Source: DASXUG01 sp964620425 (GTDB taxonomy: Bacteria > Pseudomonadota > Gammaproteobacteria > Burkholderiales > Methylophilaceae). Taken from it: a stretch of 64,000 nucleotides of DNA. The stretch lies in the NCBI GenBank assembly GCA_964620425.1, contig CAZUGV010000006.1, positions 62,001 to 126,000 on the forward strand, read 5' to 3'. The notes under the pieces were generated by a model. The model saw only the letters and a list, made by a program, of their open reading frames with translations. It ran no database searches and was not told where the DNA came from. The position numbers were made by a program, and so were the translations under genes. This document shows positions 24,046-32,488 of this stretch, in pieces. Position 1 is the stretch's first letter; each line of letters opens with the position of its first letter.

Positions 24046-24522
24046 TCAATGCTTGCCTGTGCTACCAAAGCCGCCTTCGCCACGTTCTGTGGCTGCAAAT
24101 TCATCCACGATATGAAAATGCGCTTGCATGACAGGCACAATAATCAGTTGCGCGATGCGTTCCATCGGGTTGAGCATAAAGGCTTCTTTGCCTCTATTCC
24201 AGCAAGAAACAAGCAATTGACCTTGATAATCTGAATCGATCAAGCCAACTAAATTGCCCAATACGATGCCGTGTTTGTGACCAAGCCCTGAGCGTGGCAA
24301 TATCATTGCAGCGTAGCGTGAATCAGCAAGGTGTATCGCCATGCCAGTGGGGATAAGTGTGGTTTCGCCAGGATGTAGCGTTTGCGTGTGTTCCAAGCAT
24401 GCGCGTAAATCAAGCCCAGCCGAGCCTGCCGTAGCGTAGCTGGGGGTGTGGTTGTGTAGGCGTGGATCTAAAATTTTAAGTTCTACATCAATACTATGTA
24501 ATGTACTTGGGTGAAAGTGCAT
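24046..24522 (-). CDS. dut: Deoxyuridine 5'-triphosphate nucleotidohydrolase
   Basis: 158 residues. All five trimeric dUTPase motifs are seen: AGSAGLDLRA (1), PRSGLGHK (2), GNLVGLIDSDYQGQL (3), MERIAQLIIVPV (4) and ERGEGGFGSTG (5, at the flexible C-terminus). It hydrolyses dUTP to dUMP, keeping uracil out of DNA and feeding thymidylate synthesis. It lies 18 bp downstream of coaBC on the same strand, the common coaBC-dut arrangement. Confidence 0.96.
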   Translation of the reverse strand: MHFHPSTLHSIDVELKILDPRLHNHTPSYATAGSAGLDLRACLEHTQTLHPGETTLIPTGMAIHLADSRYAAMILPRSGLGHKHGIVLGNLVGLIDSDYQGQLLVSCWNRGKEAFMLNPMERIAQLIIVPVMQAHFHIVDEFAATERGEGGFGSTGKH

Positions 24523-24540
24523 GGGCGTCTCGCAGTCAGT

Positions 24541-25788
24541 TTAAAGGATTGAATGTATATGTTTTAAAAGCTGTTGTGCTAATGCTTGTTTGCTTGCAGG
24601 CGCAAGTGGGTGCTCACCATTGCTATCTATGATGGTGATTTGACTATTATCTTCTCCCATCACGTTGCTATGGTTTGCGACAATCATGGGCAGTTTTTTG
24701 CGGCGCATTTTTTCGCGTGCGTGTTCTAAAATATGTTCGCTTTCGGCGGCAAACCCTACACAAAATGGCGGGTTAGGCAGGTTAGCCACTTCGCTCAAAA
24801 TATCTGGGTTGGCAATTAGTTCGATATTCAGTGGAGCGTTGGTTTTCTTTATTTTTTGCTCACTAGGTTTTGCTGGACGATAATCTGCCACCGCCGCTAC
24901 GCTAATAAAAATATCTGCATCCGCAACTTGTTGCATGACTGCCTGATGCATGGCGAGTGCGTTTGTGGCTGAAATAATCTTACAGTTTTTTGGTGGGTCG
25001 ATGGTACTCTTGCCTGCAATCAGCGTCACTTCAGCCCCAATATCTGCCGCGGTTTGGGCAATAGCAAAGCCCATTTTTCCTGAGCTGAAGTTAGTAATGC
25101 CACGCACTGGGTCTATGTTTTCTACTGTTGCGCCAGCGGTGATTAAAATACGTTTGCCGGCAAATAGTTTAGGCTGTTGAAATGCGTTAAGGGCTTGCAA
25201 AATATCTTCAGGTTCAAGCATGCGGCCTAGTCCTACTTCCCCGCAGGCTTGCTCGCCCGCGGCGGGGCCAAACACACTAATGCCATCTGCGCTAAGTTGT
25301 CTGATGTTGCGTTGTGTGGCTGGATTTTCCCACATTTGTTTGTTCATGGCTGGTGCGACAATTAGCGGGCAATCTCTTGCTAAACATAACGTTGAAAGTA
25401 AGTCATCTGCGCTGCCATGCACCAGTTTTGCAATAAAGTTGGCGCTGGCGGGTGCGATTAAAATAGCATCGGCCTCGCGAGATAGTTCAATATGCGGCAT
25501 GCCATTGGCAATCTTGTTATCCCACATCTCCTTAAAAACTGGTTTGCCAGAGAGTGCTTGCATGGTCACGGGGGTGATAAATTCACAGGCCGCTTCTGTC
25601 ATGACGACTTGAACCTCAATGCCCGCTTTTATCAACAGGCGCACCAATTCGGCGGCTTTGTATGCCGCAATGCCGCCTGTAATGCCTAACACCAATTTCT
25701 TGATGGTTGGGGTTGGTGTGGCAGATGTTTGGGCTGGGGCATGCATGGTTTTAAAGTTCTCAACAAAAGCAGAATCGGTATAATCCAT
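24541..25788 (-). CDS. coaBC: Bifunctional phosphopantothenoylcysteine decarboxylase/synthetase
   Basis: 415 residues. The N-terminal flavoprotein CoaC domain (about 30-200) has LGITGGIAAYKAAELVRLL, the HIELSREADAILIAPASANF block and PAMNKQMWENPA. The C-terminal CoaB domain (about 210-415) has ITAGATVENIDPVRGITNFSSGKMG and VGFAAESE. Together they condense 4'-phosphopantothenate with cysteine and decarboxylate the product in CoA synthesis. The first 28 residues (Thr/Pro rich) are longer than usual; an internal Met at about 25746 is an alternative start. Confidence 0.95.
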   Translation of the reverse strand: MDYTDSAFVENFKTMHAPAQTSATPTPTIKKLVLGITGGIAAYKAAELVRLLIKAGIEVQVVMTEAACEFITPVTMQALSGKPVFKEMWDNKIANGMPHIELSREADAILIAPASANFIAKLVHGSADDLLSTLCLARDCPLIVAPAMNKQMWENPATQRNIRQLSADGISVFGPAAGEQACGEVGLGRMLEPEDILQALNAFQQPKLFAGKRILITAGATVENIDPVRGITNFSSGKMGFAIAQTAADIGAEVTLIAGKSTIDPPKNCKIISATNALAMHQAVMQQVADADIFISVAAVADYRPAKPSEQKIKKTNAPLNIELIANPDILSEVANLPNPPFCVGFAAESEHILEHAREKMRRKKLPMIVANHSNVMGEDNSQITIIDSNGEHPLAPASKQALAQQLLKHIHSIL

Positions 25789-25826
25789 TCATTTTAATAC
25801 GAAATTGAATTTGGGGTTTGAAAACC

Positions 25827-26588
25827 ATGTGGCAAAAAATCCGTATAGCGATTTTACTATTTGTATTGGCAACAGTTGCTCAGCAATCTTTGCTAAAAGA
25901 TGGCGCACCACGTTGGAATAAAACCTTGTACGTGACACTTTATCCAATCAATGCTGATGGTAGTGATGTATCAGCTTCGACGATTGCGGCTTTGGATAAT
26001 GGACAATTTGAGGAAATTGAAGCGTACTTTAATATGCAAGCCAGACAATATCATTTAAGTAGAAACAAACCTTTTGCGATACGGTTGGGCGCACAAGTGA
26101 AATCCTTACCCCCCGCCCCAGATGCTACAAGTATATGGTCTACAATGTTGTGGAGTTTAAAATTCAGAACTTGGGTGTATCACAATAGCCCCGCCACACC
26201 TGTGCCTGCGGATATTCGGCTTTATGTCTTGTTTTATGACCCTGCTACGCACCCTGTGTTGAAACATTCCACGGCTTTAAGTAAAGGGCGTGTCGGCCAA
26301 GTGAACGTGTTTGCAAGCAAAGCCTATCGCCAACAAAATAATGTGGTGATTGCGCATGAACTATTGCACACCGTTGCCGCAACCGATAAGTATGATTTGA
26401 GCACTAATTTGCCAACGTATCCGCAGGGCTATGCTGAGCCAGATAAGCAACCGTTGTATCCGCAAACATTGGCTGAGCTGATGGCGGGGCGGACACCCAT
26501 CACAGAAAGTAGGGCGGTAATTCCCGATGGGTTATTGCAAACCTTGGTGGGATCATTAACCGCAAAAGAGATTGGATGGGTTAAATAA
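25827..26588 (+). CDS. Membrane-anchored HExxH protein of unknown family
   Basis: 253 residues from the ATG at 25827. One N-terminal hydrophobic segment (IRIAILLFVLATVAQ) suggests an anchor or signal, so the bulk should be periplasmic. The C-terminal third has VIAHELLHTVAATDKYD, an HExxH zinc-protease-like motif followed by an acidic residue, as in several metallopeptidase clans. No known family is recognised. Its TAA stop shares one base with the radC start, so expression is coupled. Peptidase activity is inferred from the motif only. Confidence 0.7.
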   Translation: MWQKIRIAILLFVLATVAQQSLLKDGAPRWNKTLYVTLYPINADGSDVSASTIAALDNGQFEEIEAYFNMQARQYHLSRNKPFAIRLGAQVKSLPPAPDATSIWSTMLWSLKFRTWVYHNSPATPVPADIRLYVLFYDPATHPVLKHSTALSKGRVGQVNVFASKAYRQQNNVVIAHELLHTVAATDKYDLSTNLPTYPQGYAEPDKQPLYPQTLAELMAGRTPITESRAVIPDGLLQTLVGSLTAKEIGWVK

Positions 26589-27262
26589 TGGCGATTACCG
26601 ATTGGCCTGAGGGCGAACGTCCGCGTGAAAAATTGCTTGCGAGTGGCGCGAGTGTGTTGTCCGATGCAGAGCTGCTCGCCATCTTTTTGCGGGTCGGTGT
26701 AACGGGCAAAAGCGCAGTCGATTTGGCGCGTGATTTATTGCAGACTTTCGGCAGTTTGAATGGGATATTTTCGGCAGATTTAAACCAAATCAGCGCCGTG
26801 CATGGCATGGGTGAAAGCAAATACTGTCAGTTGCAAGCCATTTATGAAATGAGTCAGCGCGCACTGGCTGAGCAAATGAAGTTGGGCGATGTACTGAACT
26901 CACCGCAAAAAGTGCGAGATTATTTATGTTTGAGATTGGGCACATTAAGCCGTGAGGTTTTTTTGGTGATATTTTTAGATCCACAAAATCGTGTAATTTC
27001 GCAAGAAATGTTGTTTGAAGGCACGCTGATGCAAACCAGCGTGTATCCCAGAGAGGTGTTAAAGCGCGTGCTGCATCATAATGCGGCAGCGGTCATTTTT
27101 GCGCATAATCATCCGCAAGGTGTTGCTCAGCAGAGTCGCGCAGATGAGATGATTACGCAAGAACTGAAAAAAGCACTGGCCTTGGTGGATGTGAAAGTGT
27201 TTGATCATTTTATCGTTGCTGGGAATCAAATACTGTCATTCTCAGAAAAAGGGCTTATTTAA
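26588..27262 (+). CDS. radC: RadC family (JAB/MPN-domain) protein
   Basis: 224 residues. An N-terminal helical UPF0758 region (RPREKLLASGASVLSDAELLAIFLR) with a helix-hairpin-helix-like stretch is followed by the MPN domain (about 100-224). That domain has the JAMM motif: an upstream Glu and AHNHPQGVAQQSRAD (HxHx7SxxD). The historic link to DNA repair is weak; the biochemical role is unsettled. It overlaps the HExxH gene by one base and lies divergent from coaBC-dut, a frequent arrangement in proteobacteria. Confidence 0.94.
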   Translation: MAITDWPEGERPREKLLASGASVLSDAELLAIFLRVGVTGKSAVDLARDLLQTFGSLNGIFSADLNQISAVHGMGESKYCQLQAIYEMSQRALAEQMKLGDVLNSPQKVRDYLCLRLGTLSREVFLVIFLDPQNRVISQEMLFEGTLMQTSVYPREVLKRVLHHNAAAVIFAHNHPQGVAQQSRADEMITQELKKALALVDVKVFDHFIVAGNQILSFSEKGLI

Positions 27263-27293
27263 TTAATCTATACATGTTTTTTAGGTTGTTTGC

Positions 27294-27377
27294 TTAGTCC
27301 GAATGGACTAATGGTTTTGGTTTGGATTAGTCCGAATGGACTAATGGTTTTGGTTTGGATTAGTCCGAATGGACTAT
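27294..27377. repeat. Three 18-bp palindromes spaced 33 bp apart
   Basis: TTAGTCCGAATGGACTAA (7-bp inverted arms around GAAT) occurs at 27294-27311, 27327-27344 and, lacking the final A, at 27360-27376. The intervening ATGGTTTTGGTTTGGA spacer is also repeated, giving a 33-bp period, about three helical turns. It lies upstream of the small gene at 27454. Such regular palindromes suggest an operator array or a small repeat element. Confidence 0.85.
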
Positions 27378-27453
27378 TGTCATGTATTTTAATTGTAATA
27401 AAATACACCCAATAAGAAGAATATTTAATTTAACTGAAACTGGGGTGTATATC

Positions 27454-27579
27454 ATGAGTATTGCTAAACATAGTAAAATGGTCAAATTCGCAACAATCGC
27501 TTTTGCAACACCAATTTTTATGTTGTTAATGGCGGGCTTAGTGGTTTTTGCTGGCGGTATAGCGTTAGTTAGTCGATAG
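27454..27579 (+). CDS. 41-residue membrane peptide
   Basis: Starts at the ATG at 27454 after GGGGTG. The sequence has a basic N-terminus (MSIAKHSKMVK) and one long hydrophobic helix (about 12-38: FATIAFATPIFMLLMAGLVV and onward), a single-pass membrane peptide of unknown role. It is the first frame downstream of the triple palindrome and may be regulated by it. The call rests on ribosome binding site, TM pattern and position; it could be non-coding. Confidence 0.45.
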   Translation: MSIAKHSKMVKFATIAFATPIFMLLMAGLVVFAGGIALVSR

Positions 27580-27839
27580 CTTTATCCTAGTGCGGATTGG
27601 TAATAAGTAACTACCAATCTCTTACAAATGCATTGTATTCGTAAGCTATTTTGATTATGTAGCCTCTGCTTGGGTTAGTTATATACTTACTTCTATGCAT
27701 GTGGGGCTAATTTGTTAATGGCTTGGGAATACTTCCGACAATATTCCTTGTTTTCAATTTTTCGTTGTTTTCAATTTGATGTAATTTTCTCATCGCTCTG
27801 ATTTATACTAATGCCCTTAAAGGTGAGTACGGTGTTGGT

Positions 27840-29891
27840 ATGAAAAATAATTTATCCAAACTAATCTGGTTGTTGGTCGTGTTACTCGGTGTGGTTGCTT
27901 TTTCGACTCTAGCGTTGAGTCGTGGCGAGTCTATCGGTGCCATGTGGCTCATTACCGCTAGCATTTGTATCTATGCAATCGCGTATCGCTTTTATGCAGC
28001 ATGGATTGCTGCCCGCGTGTTAATGGTTGATGCAACCCGTGCGACACCTGCGGAGCGCTTGGAAAATGGGCGTGACTTTTTGCCAACCAACAAATGGGTG
28101 GTGTTTGGGCATCACTTTGCTGCAATTGCTGGTCCTGGGCCTCTGGTCGGACCAACATTAGCCGCGCAATTTGGTTATTTGCCTGGAACGCTGTGGATAC
28201 TTGTCGGCTCAGTGCTGGGCGGTTGTGTGCAAGATATGGTGGTGTTGTTTTTATCTACGCGTCGTGATGGCAAGAGTTTGGGGCAAATGGCGCGTGATGA
28301 ATTGGGCGCGATTGGTGGTACAGCCGCTCAAGTCGGCACTTTTGCAATTATGATTATTTTAATTGCCGTGCTAGGTTTGGTGGTGGTGAACGCGATGAAA
28401 CACAGCCCGTGGGCAACTTCAACCGTCGCCGCGACAATTCCCATTGCCATGATAATTGGTATTTATATGCGTAACATTCGCCCAGGGCGCGTGCTAGAGG
28501 CCTCTGCTATCGGCGTGGCTTTATTGCTCTTATCCGTTGGCTTGGGCGGGTGGGTCGATCATCATGAAACTCTACGCGTATATTTTGACCACGAAGGTTT
28601 AACCTTGGCTTGGGGCATTATTGCGTATGGCTTTGCGGCGGCAATATTACCTGTTTGGTTGTTGCTGGCACCACGCGATTATCTCTCTACCTACATGAAA
28701 TTAGGGACGGTGATTTTGCTGGCTGTCGCTATTTTGATGCTACAGCCTGTCATTAAAATGCCTGCAGTGACGCAGTTTGTTGACGGTACAGGCCCGATTT
28801 TTGGCGGAAAGCTATTCCCCTTTGTATTTATTACCATTGCATGCGGTGCGATTTCAGGTTTCCACTCACTTATCGCATCTGGTACAACGCCTAAGCTCAT
28901 TACCAATGAGCGAGATATTCGTACCATTGCTTACGGGGCAATGCTGCTAGAGTCATTTGTCGCGATAATGGCGATGATTGCCGCCACAGTGTTAGAGCCT
29001 GGTGTGTTTTTCGCCATCAACAGCCCTGCGGGCTTTGTTGGCAAAGAAGCCGCCGATGCCGTAGCTAAAATCACCAGTTGGGGCTACCCAGTGAGCGTGG
29101 AGCAAATGCAAACACTCGCCAATGATATGGGGGAATCAAGCCTTTTTGCGCGTACGGGCGGTGCACCTAGTTTAGCGGTGGGTATGGCGAGTATTTTTGG
29201 CAACGCTTTTGGCAAAAACTTATTAGCGTTGTGGTACCACTTTGCCATTATGTTTGAGGCGATTTTTATTCTAACTACGCTCGATGCAGGCACGCGAGTT
29301 GGGCGTTTTATGCTGCAAGATATGCTGGGTAATATTTGGCCGAAAATGGCAAACACTTCTTGGTGGCCATCAGTGCTAATCTCAAGTGCTCTGGTGGTTA
29401 GCGCTTGGGGATATTTCCTTTACATTGGTGTGATAGACCCGAATGGTGGCGTGAACATCTTATGGCCGTTATTCGGTATAGCTAACCAGATGTTGGCGGC
29501 GATTGCGTTATCTGTCGCTACGGGCGTTTTGGTGAAATCGGGCAAATTAAAATTTGCTTGGGTGACCGCTCTGCCATTGGTTTGGTTAGTCACAATTACA
29601 AGCACAGCAGCTTGGCAAAAAATATTTAGCGATGATATTCGTGTAGGGTTTTTTGCAGCGGCACAAGATATGGCGGCAAAATTAGCCGCGGGGGCGCTAC
29701 CGCCTGAAAAAGCTACTGTTGCGCCACAGTTGATATTTAACCAGCAACTAGATGCCTACTTAACGCTATTTTTTGTGGCGGTGTTGTGGATTGTGGTGCT
29801 GGATATGCTGAGAGTTTGCGCGCACTTTATATCTGGTCAGATTAAGACGGCTAACAGCGAATCCCCATATGTTAGAACGCAGATGGAGTAG
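27840..29891 (+). CDS. cstA: Carbon starvation protein A family transporter
   Basis: 683 residues with about 16 TM helices. Family blocks are clear: YRFYAAWIAARVL near the N-terminus, TNKWVVFGHHFAAIAGPGPLVGPTLAAQFGYLPG (about 82-115), FITIACGAISGFHSLIASGTTPK and TTLDAGTRVGRFMLQDMLG. CstA/BtsT proteins import peptides or pyruvate into the cytoplasm. The small ybdD gene follows by 6 bp, as in E. coli. Substrate preference (peptide or pyruvate) cannot be read from the sequence. Confidence 0.95.
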   Translation: MKNNLSKLIWLLVVLLGVVAFSTLALSRGESIGAMWLITASICIYAIAYRFYAAWIAARVLMVDATRATPAERLENGRDFLPTNKWVVFGHHFAAIAGPGPLVGPTLAAQFGYLPGTLWILVGSVLGGCVQDMVVLFLSTRRDGKSLGQMARDELGAIGGTAAQVGTFAIMIILIAVLGLVVVNAMKHSPWATSTVAATIPIAMIIGIYMRNIRPGRVLEASAIGVALLLLSVGLGGWVDHHETLRVYFDHEGLTLAWGIIAYGFAAAILPVWLLLAPRDYLSTYMKLGTVILLAVAILMLQPVIKMPAVTQFVDGTGPIFGGKLFPFVFITIACGAISGFHSLIASGTTPKLITNERDIRTIAYGAMLLESFVAIMAMIAATVLEPGVFFAINSPAGFVGKEAADAVAKITSWGYPVSVEQMQTLANDMGESSLFARTGGAPSLAVGMASIFGNAFGKNLLALWYHFAIMFEAIFILTTLDAGTRVGRFMLQDMLGNIWPKMANTSWWPSVLISSALVVSAWGYFLYIGVIDPNGGVNILWPLFGIANQMLAAIALSVATGVLVKSGKLKFAWVTALPLVWLVTITSTAAWQKIFSDDIRVGFFAAAQDMAAKLAAGALPPEKATVAPQLIFNQQLDAYLTLFFVAVLWIVVLDMLRVCAHFISGQIKTANSESPYVRTQME

Positions 29892-29897
29892 TCTAAC

Positions 29898-30077
29898 ATG
29901 TGGCAATTTATCAATAAGCTATGGCGAAACATTCGCCAATTATCAGGTGATGACGCTTACGAGCGTTATTTAACGCATCACGCAGCGCATCACGTAGACG
30001 AACCGCCACTGAGTCGAGAAGCTTTTTTTAAAGAGTGGCAAGATCGCAAATGGAAGGGCATAAAGCGCTGTTGCTAA
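29898..30077 (+). CDS. ybdD: YbdD/YjiX family small protein
   Basis: 59 residues starting 6 bp after cstA. It reads MWQFINKLWRNIRQLSGDDAYERYL and ends FFKEWQDRKWKGIKRCC, matching the YbdD/YjiX (DUF466) family: YxxYL(x)H and the C-terminal F[F/Y]xxRxxxKW-type ending with Cys. These proteins always accompany CstA/BtsT transporters and are needed for transport in enteric bacteria. Confidence 0.9.
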   Translation: MWQFINKLWRNIRQLSGDDAYERYLTHHAAHHVDEPPLSREAFFKEWQDRKWKGIKRCC

Positions 30078-30187
30078 AGTTTTACTCCAGCAGTTACTAA
30101 GCACCGAGTATTAGTGCTGATTAGATTTTCTCGATGTAAAAGTGCTTGATGCTATAATTGACTGGATAAGTGGCGGATAGAAAGTAA

Positions 30188-30607
30188 ATGACACCAAACA
30201 AATATAGCAAACTTACGCAACGTGGGTTAAGCGTGATTGAGCAGGTAGTGCTCATTATCATTGCTTTTTCCACCATACTTGCTGTGTTTCAAACGATTGA
30301 GCACATATGGCTTGCGCGAGCGATTGCTGTGGGCGATATATTGCTTCTGTTTTTGTATTTGGAAGTGATGTCTATGCTCAATCACTATCTTGGATCGGGA
30401 AACTTGCCAGTGCGTTATCCGCTTTATATCGGCATTATCGCGTTGGCGCGGCACTTGGTGCTTGAAATCCAAACGCTTGATGCTTGGCGCATTGTAGCGT
30501 TAGCTTCTGCCATTTTTTTAATTGCGATGTCCATCCTTATTGTCCGCTATGGGCATGTACGTTTTCCGTATACCGATGGCACAGATTTACAATCTAAAAC
30601 TGACTAG
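30188..30607 (+). CDS. PsiE-like membrane protein
   Basis: 139 residues with four predicted TM helices (about 20-38, 48-65, 78-92, 100-120) and no large soluble domain. Spacing and motifs (VGDILLLFLYLEVMSMLNHYL, then PVRYPLYIGIIALARHLVLE) match the PsiE family of phosphate-starvation-inducible inner-membrane proteins. Biochemical role unknown. It lies 9 bp upstream of purC and may share its transcript. Confidence 0.8.
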   Translation: MTPNKYSKLTQRGLSVIEQVVLIIIAFSTILAVFQTIEHIWLARAIAVGDILLLFLYLEVMSMLNHYLGSGNLPVRYPLYIGIIALARHLVLEIQTLDAWRIVALASAIFLIAMSILIVRYGHVRFPYTDGTDLQSKTD

Positions 30608-30616
30608 GATGTTGCT

Positions 30617-31516
30617 TTGTCAAATACGTTAACTCAATCTAGTATCAAAAGTCTGCCCTTGTTGCATCAAGGCAAAGTGCGCGATATTTACGATATTGAT
30701 ACTAATACCATGCTGCTGATAGCGACGGATAGGCTCTCAGCATTTGATGTGATTCTGCCTACCCCAATCGCCAACAAAGGCGCAATTCTCACTGAGATTG
30801 CCAATTTTTGGTTCGAAAAACTCAAGCATGTGGTGCCCAATCATTTAACAGGCATCAACCCAGATTCCGTGGTGAGTGACCCTGCCGAAAAAGCACAATT
30901 AGGCAAACGTGCGCTGGTGGTGAAAAAACTAAAACCCTTGCCGATTGAAGCTATTGTGCGTGGTTATTTGGTGGGTAGCGGCTGGAAACAATACAAATTA
31001 ACCAACACCGTGTGCGGTATTACATTGCCAGTAGGTTTGCAAGAGGCAAGCCAGTTGCCTGAACCCATATTTACGCCATCCAGCAAGGCTGATGTGGGGG
31101 ATCATGATGAAAACATCACCCTAGAAAAGTGTGCACAATTGTTAGGCAAGGATCTAGCTGAGCAAGTAGCAAAAGTGAGCATTCAGTTATACAAAGAGGC
31201 AGCAGCGTATGCGTTGACACGCGGTATTATCATTGCTGATACTAAATTTGAGTTTGGCTTAGATGCCAATGGCGTACTGCATGTAATTGATGAAATGTTG
31301 ACGCCAGATTCTTCACGTTTTTGGCCGGCAGAGTCATACGTGGTCGGTAAAAATCCGCCTAGTTTTGATAAACAATATGTGCGTGATTGGCTGGAATCTT
31401 CAGGGTGGAACAAAGTCGCGCCAGGCCCAGAGTTGCCAGCAGATGTTGCCGCCAAAACCAGCGAGAAATATCATGAGGCATTTGAAAAACTCACAGGCAA
31501 GGCGTTGGTTGTTTAA
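30617..31516 (+). CDS. purC: Phosphoribosylaminoimidazole-succinocarboxamide synthase
   Basis: 299 residues with a TTG start (AGGAT upstream). SAICAR synthase motifs: LLHQGKVRDIYDI, LIATDRLSAFDVILPTPI, VRGYLVGSGWKQY, and LIADTKFEFGLD followed by DEMLTPDSSRFWP. It joins CAIR and aspartate in purine synthesis using ATP. The length is that of the longer proteobacterial/yeast-like form. purE and purK lie elsewhere in the window (54.1-55.8 kb), so the pathway genes are dispersed. Confidence 0.96.
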   Translation: MSNTLTQSSIKSLPLLHQGKVRDIYDIDTNTMLLIATDRLSAFDVILPTPIANKGAILTEIANFWFEKLKHVVPNHLTGINPDSVVSDPAEKAQLGKRALVVKKLKPLPIEAIVRGYLVGSGWKQYKLTNTVCGITLPVGLQEASQLPEPIFTPSSKADVGDHDENITLEKCAQLLGKDLAEQVAKVSIQLYKEAAAYALTRGIIIADTKFEFGLDANGVLHVIDEMLTPDSSRFWPAESYVVGKNPPSFDKQYVRDWLESSGWNKVAPGPELPADVAAKTSEKYHEAFEKLTGKALVV

Positions 31517-31522
31517 TCGCTT

Positions 31523-31819
31523 ATGCTAGCTAAGCTCAAGCAAGTCGCAAAGCAGTTAAAAGCAGAGTTTGAAGTCTATCGACTGGTATTAAAACACCCA
31601 CAAACCCCTAAACCTGCCAAGTGGCTACTGGGTTTGGCGATAGGTTACGTGTTAATGCCGTTTGATTTAATTCCAGATTTTATCCCAGTGATTGGGCAGT
31701 TGGATGATGCGGTGATTGTGCCATTATTAGTGTATTTTGCACTTCAAATGATCCCTGATGAAGTGATGGTGGCATGTCGGGCGCAAGTGAGTGAAATGTT
31801 GATTTCAGGAAAACTTTAA
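31523..31819 (+). CDS. YkvA/DUF1232 family small membrane protein
   Basis: 98 residues. The DUF1232 core is evident: WLLGLAIGYVLMPFDLIPDFIPVIGQLDDAVIVPLLVYFAL, forming two membrane helices with the conserved PxDLIPDxIPVxGxxDD turn. Function unknown. It follows purC by 6 bp and may be translationally coupled. Confidence 0.85.
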   Translation: MLAKLKQVAKQLKAEFEVYRLVLKHPQTPKPAKWLLGLAIGYVLMPFDLIPDFIPVIGQLDDAVIVPLLVYFALQMIPDEVMVACRAQVSEMLISGKL

Positions 31820-31892
31820 AGATTGATGAAATTATTTTAAGTGAAAGTTTGCAGTGTTTTTTGATTTTAATTTAACGAGGCGAGGATAAAAC

Positions 31893-32420
31893 ATGTCTTT
31901 AAATGACGTGCCAGCAGGCAAAGATGTACCAAATGATTTTAACGTAATTATCGAGATCCCCATGCGTGGTGAGCCGATAAAATTTGAAGTGGACAAAGAC
32001 AGTGGTGCTGTGTTTGTTGACCGCTTTATGGGTACATCAATGCACTACCCTTGCAATTATGGCTATATTCCTCACACTTTAGCAGAAGATGGCGACCCGA
32101 CTGACGTATTGGTGATTACGCCTATCCCATTGCAACCTGGGGTGGTAATTCGTTGCCGTCCAATTGGCATGTTAACAATGGAAGATGATGGTGGTGTGGA
32201 TGCGAAAGTGCTAGCGGTACCAGTGGATAAAGTATGCCCACAATACAAGGAGATTAAGAGCTATAAAGATTTGCCAGAATTTCAGATTGCGCCTATCGCC
32301 CACTTCTTTGAGCATTACAAAGATTTAGAAAAAGGCAAATGGGTAAAAGTGGGCGGTTGGGTAGATGCAGATGCGGCTAAAACGGAAATTTTAGCTAGTG
32401 TTGCTAGATACCAAAAGTAA
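31893..32420 (+). CDS. ppa: Inorganic pyrophosphatase, family I
   Basis: 175 residues. Active-site blocks: EIPMRGEPIKFEVDKDSG, the signature DGDPTDVLV with its metal-binding aspartates (about 66-74), and AIAHFFEHYKDLEKGKWVKV near the C-terminus. This soluble hexameric enzyme hydrolyses the pyrophosphate released by biosynthetic reactions. It is preceded by ACGAGGCGAGG and ended by the hairpin at 32444-32472. Confidence 0.97.
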   Translation: MSLNDVPAGKDVPNDFNVIIEIPMRGEPIKFEVDKDSGAVFVDRFMGTSMHYPCNYGYIPHTLAEDGDPTDVLVITPIPLQPGVVIRCRPIGMLTMEDDGGVDAKVLAVPVDKVCPQYKEIKSYKDLPEFQIAPIAHFFEHYKDLEKGKWVKVGGWVDADAAKTEILASVARYQK

Positions 32421-32443
32421 TCATTGTATTACCTTTTGTAAAT

Positions 32444-32472
32444 AAAAAACGGCGCATCATGCGCCGTTTTTT
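32444..32472. terminator. Bidirectional terminator
   Basis: AAAAAACGGCGCA pairs with TGCGCCGTTTTTT around a TCA loop, between the convergent ppa and TSUP permease genes. Confidence 0.9.
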
Positions 32473-32488
32473 ATTTCGTTCTGAAGGG

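Noticed and set aside
27294..27377. Triple repeat considered as a CRISPR array
   Set aside because: The spacers are identical and short, and each unit is a palindrome; no cas genes are present.
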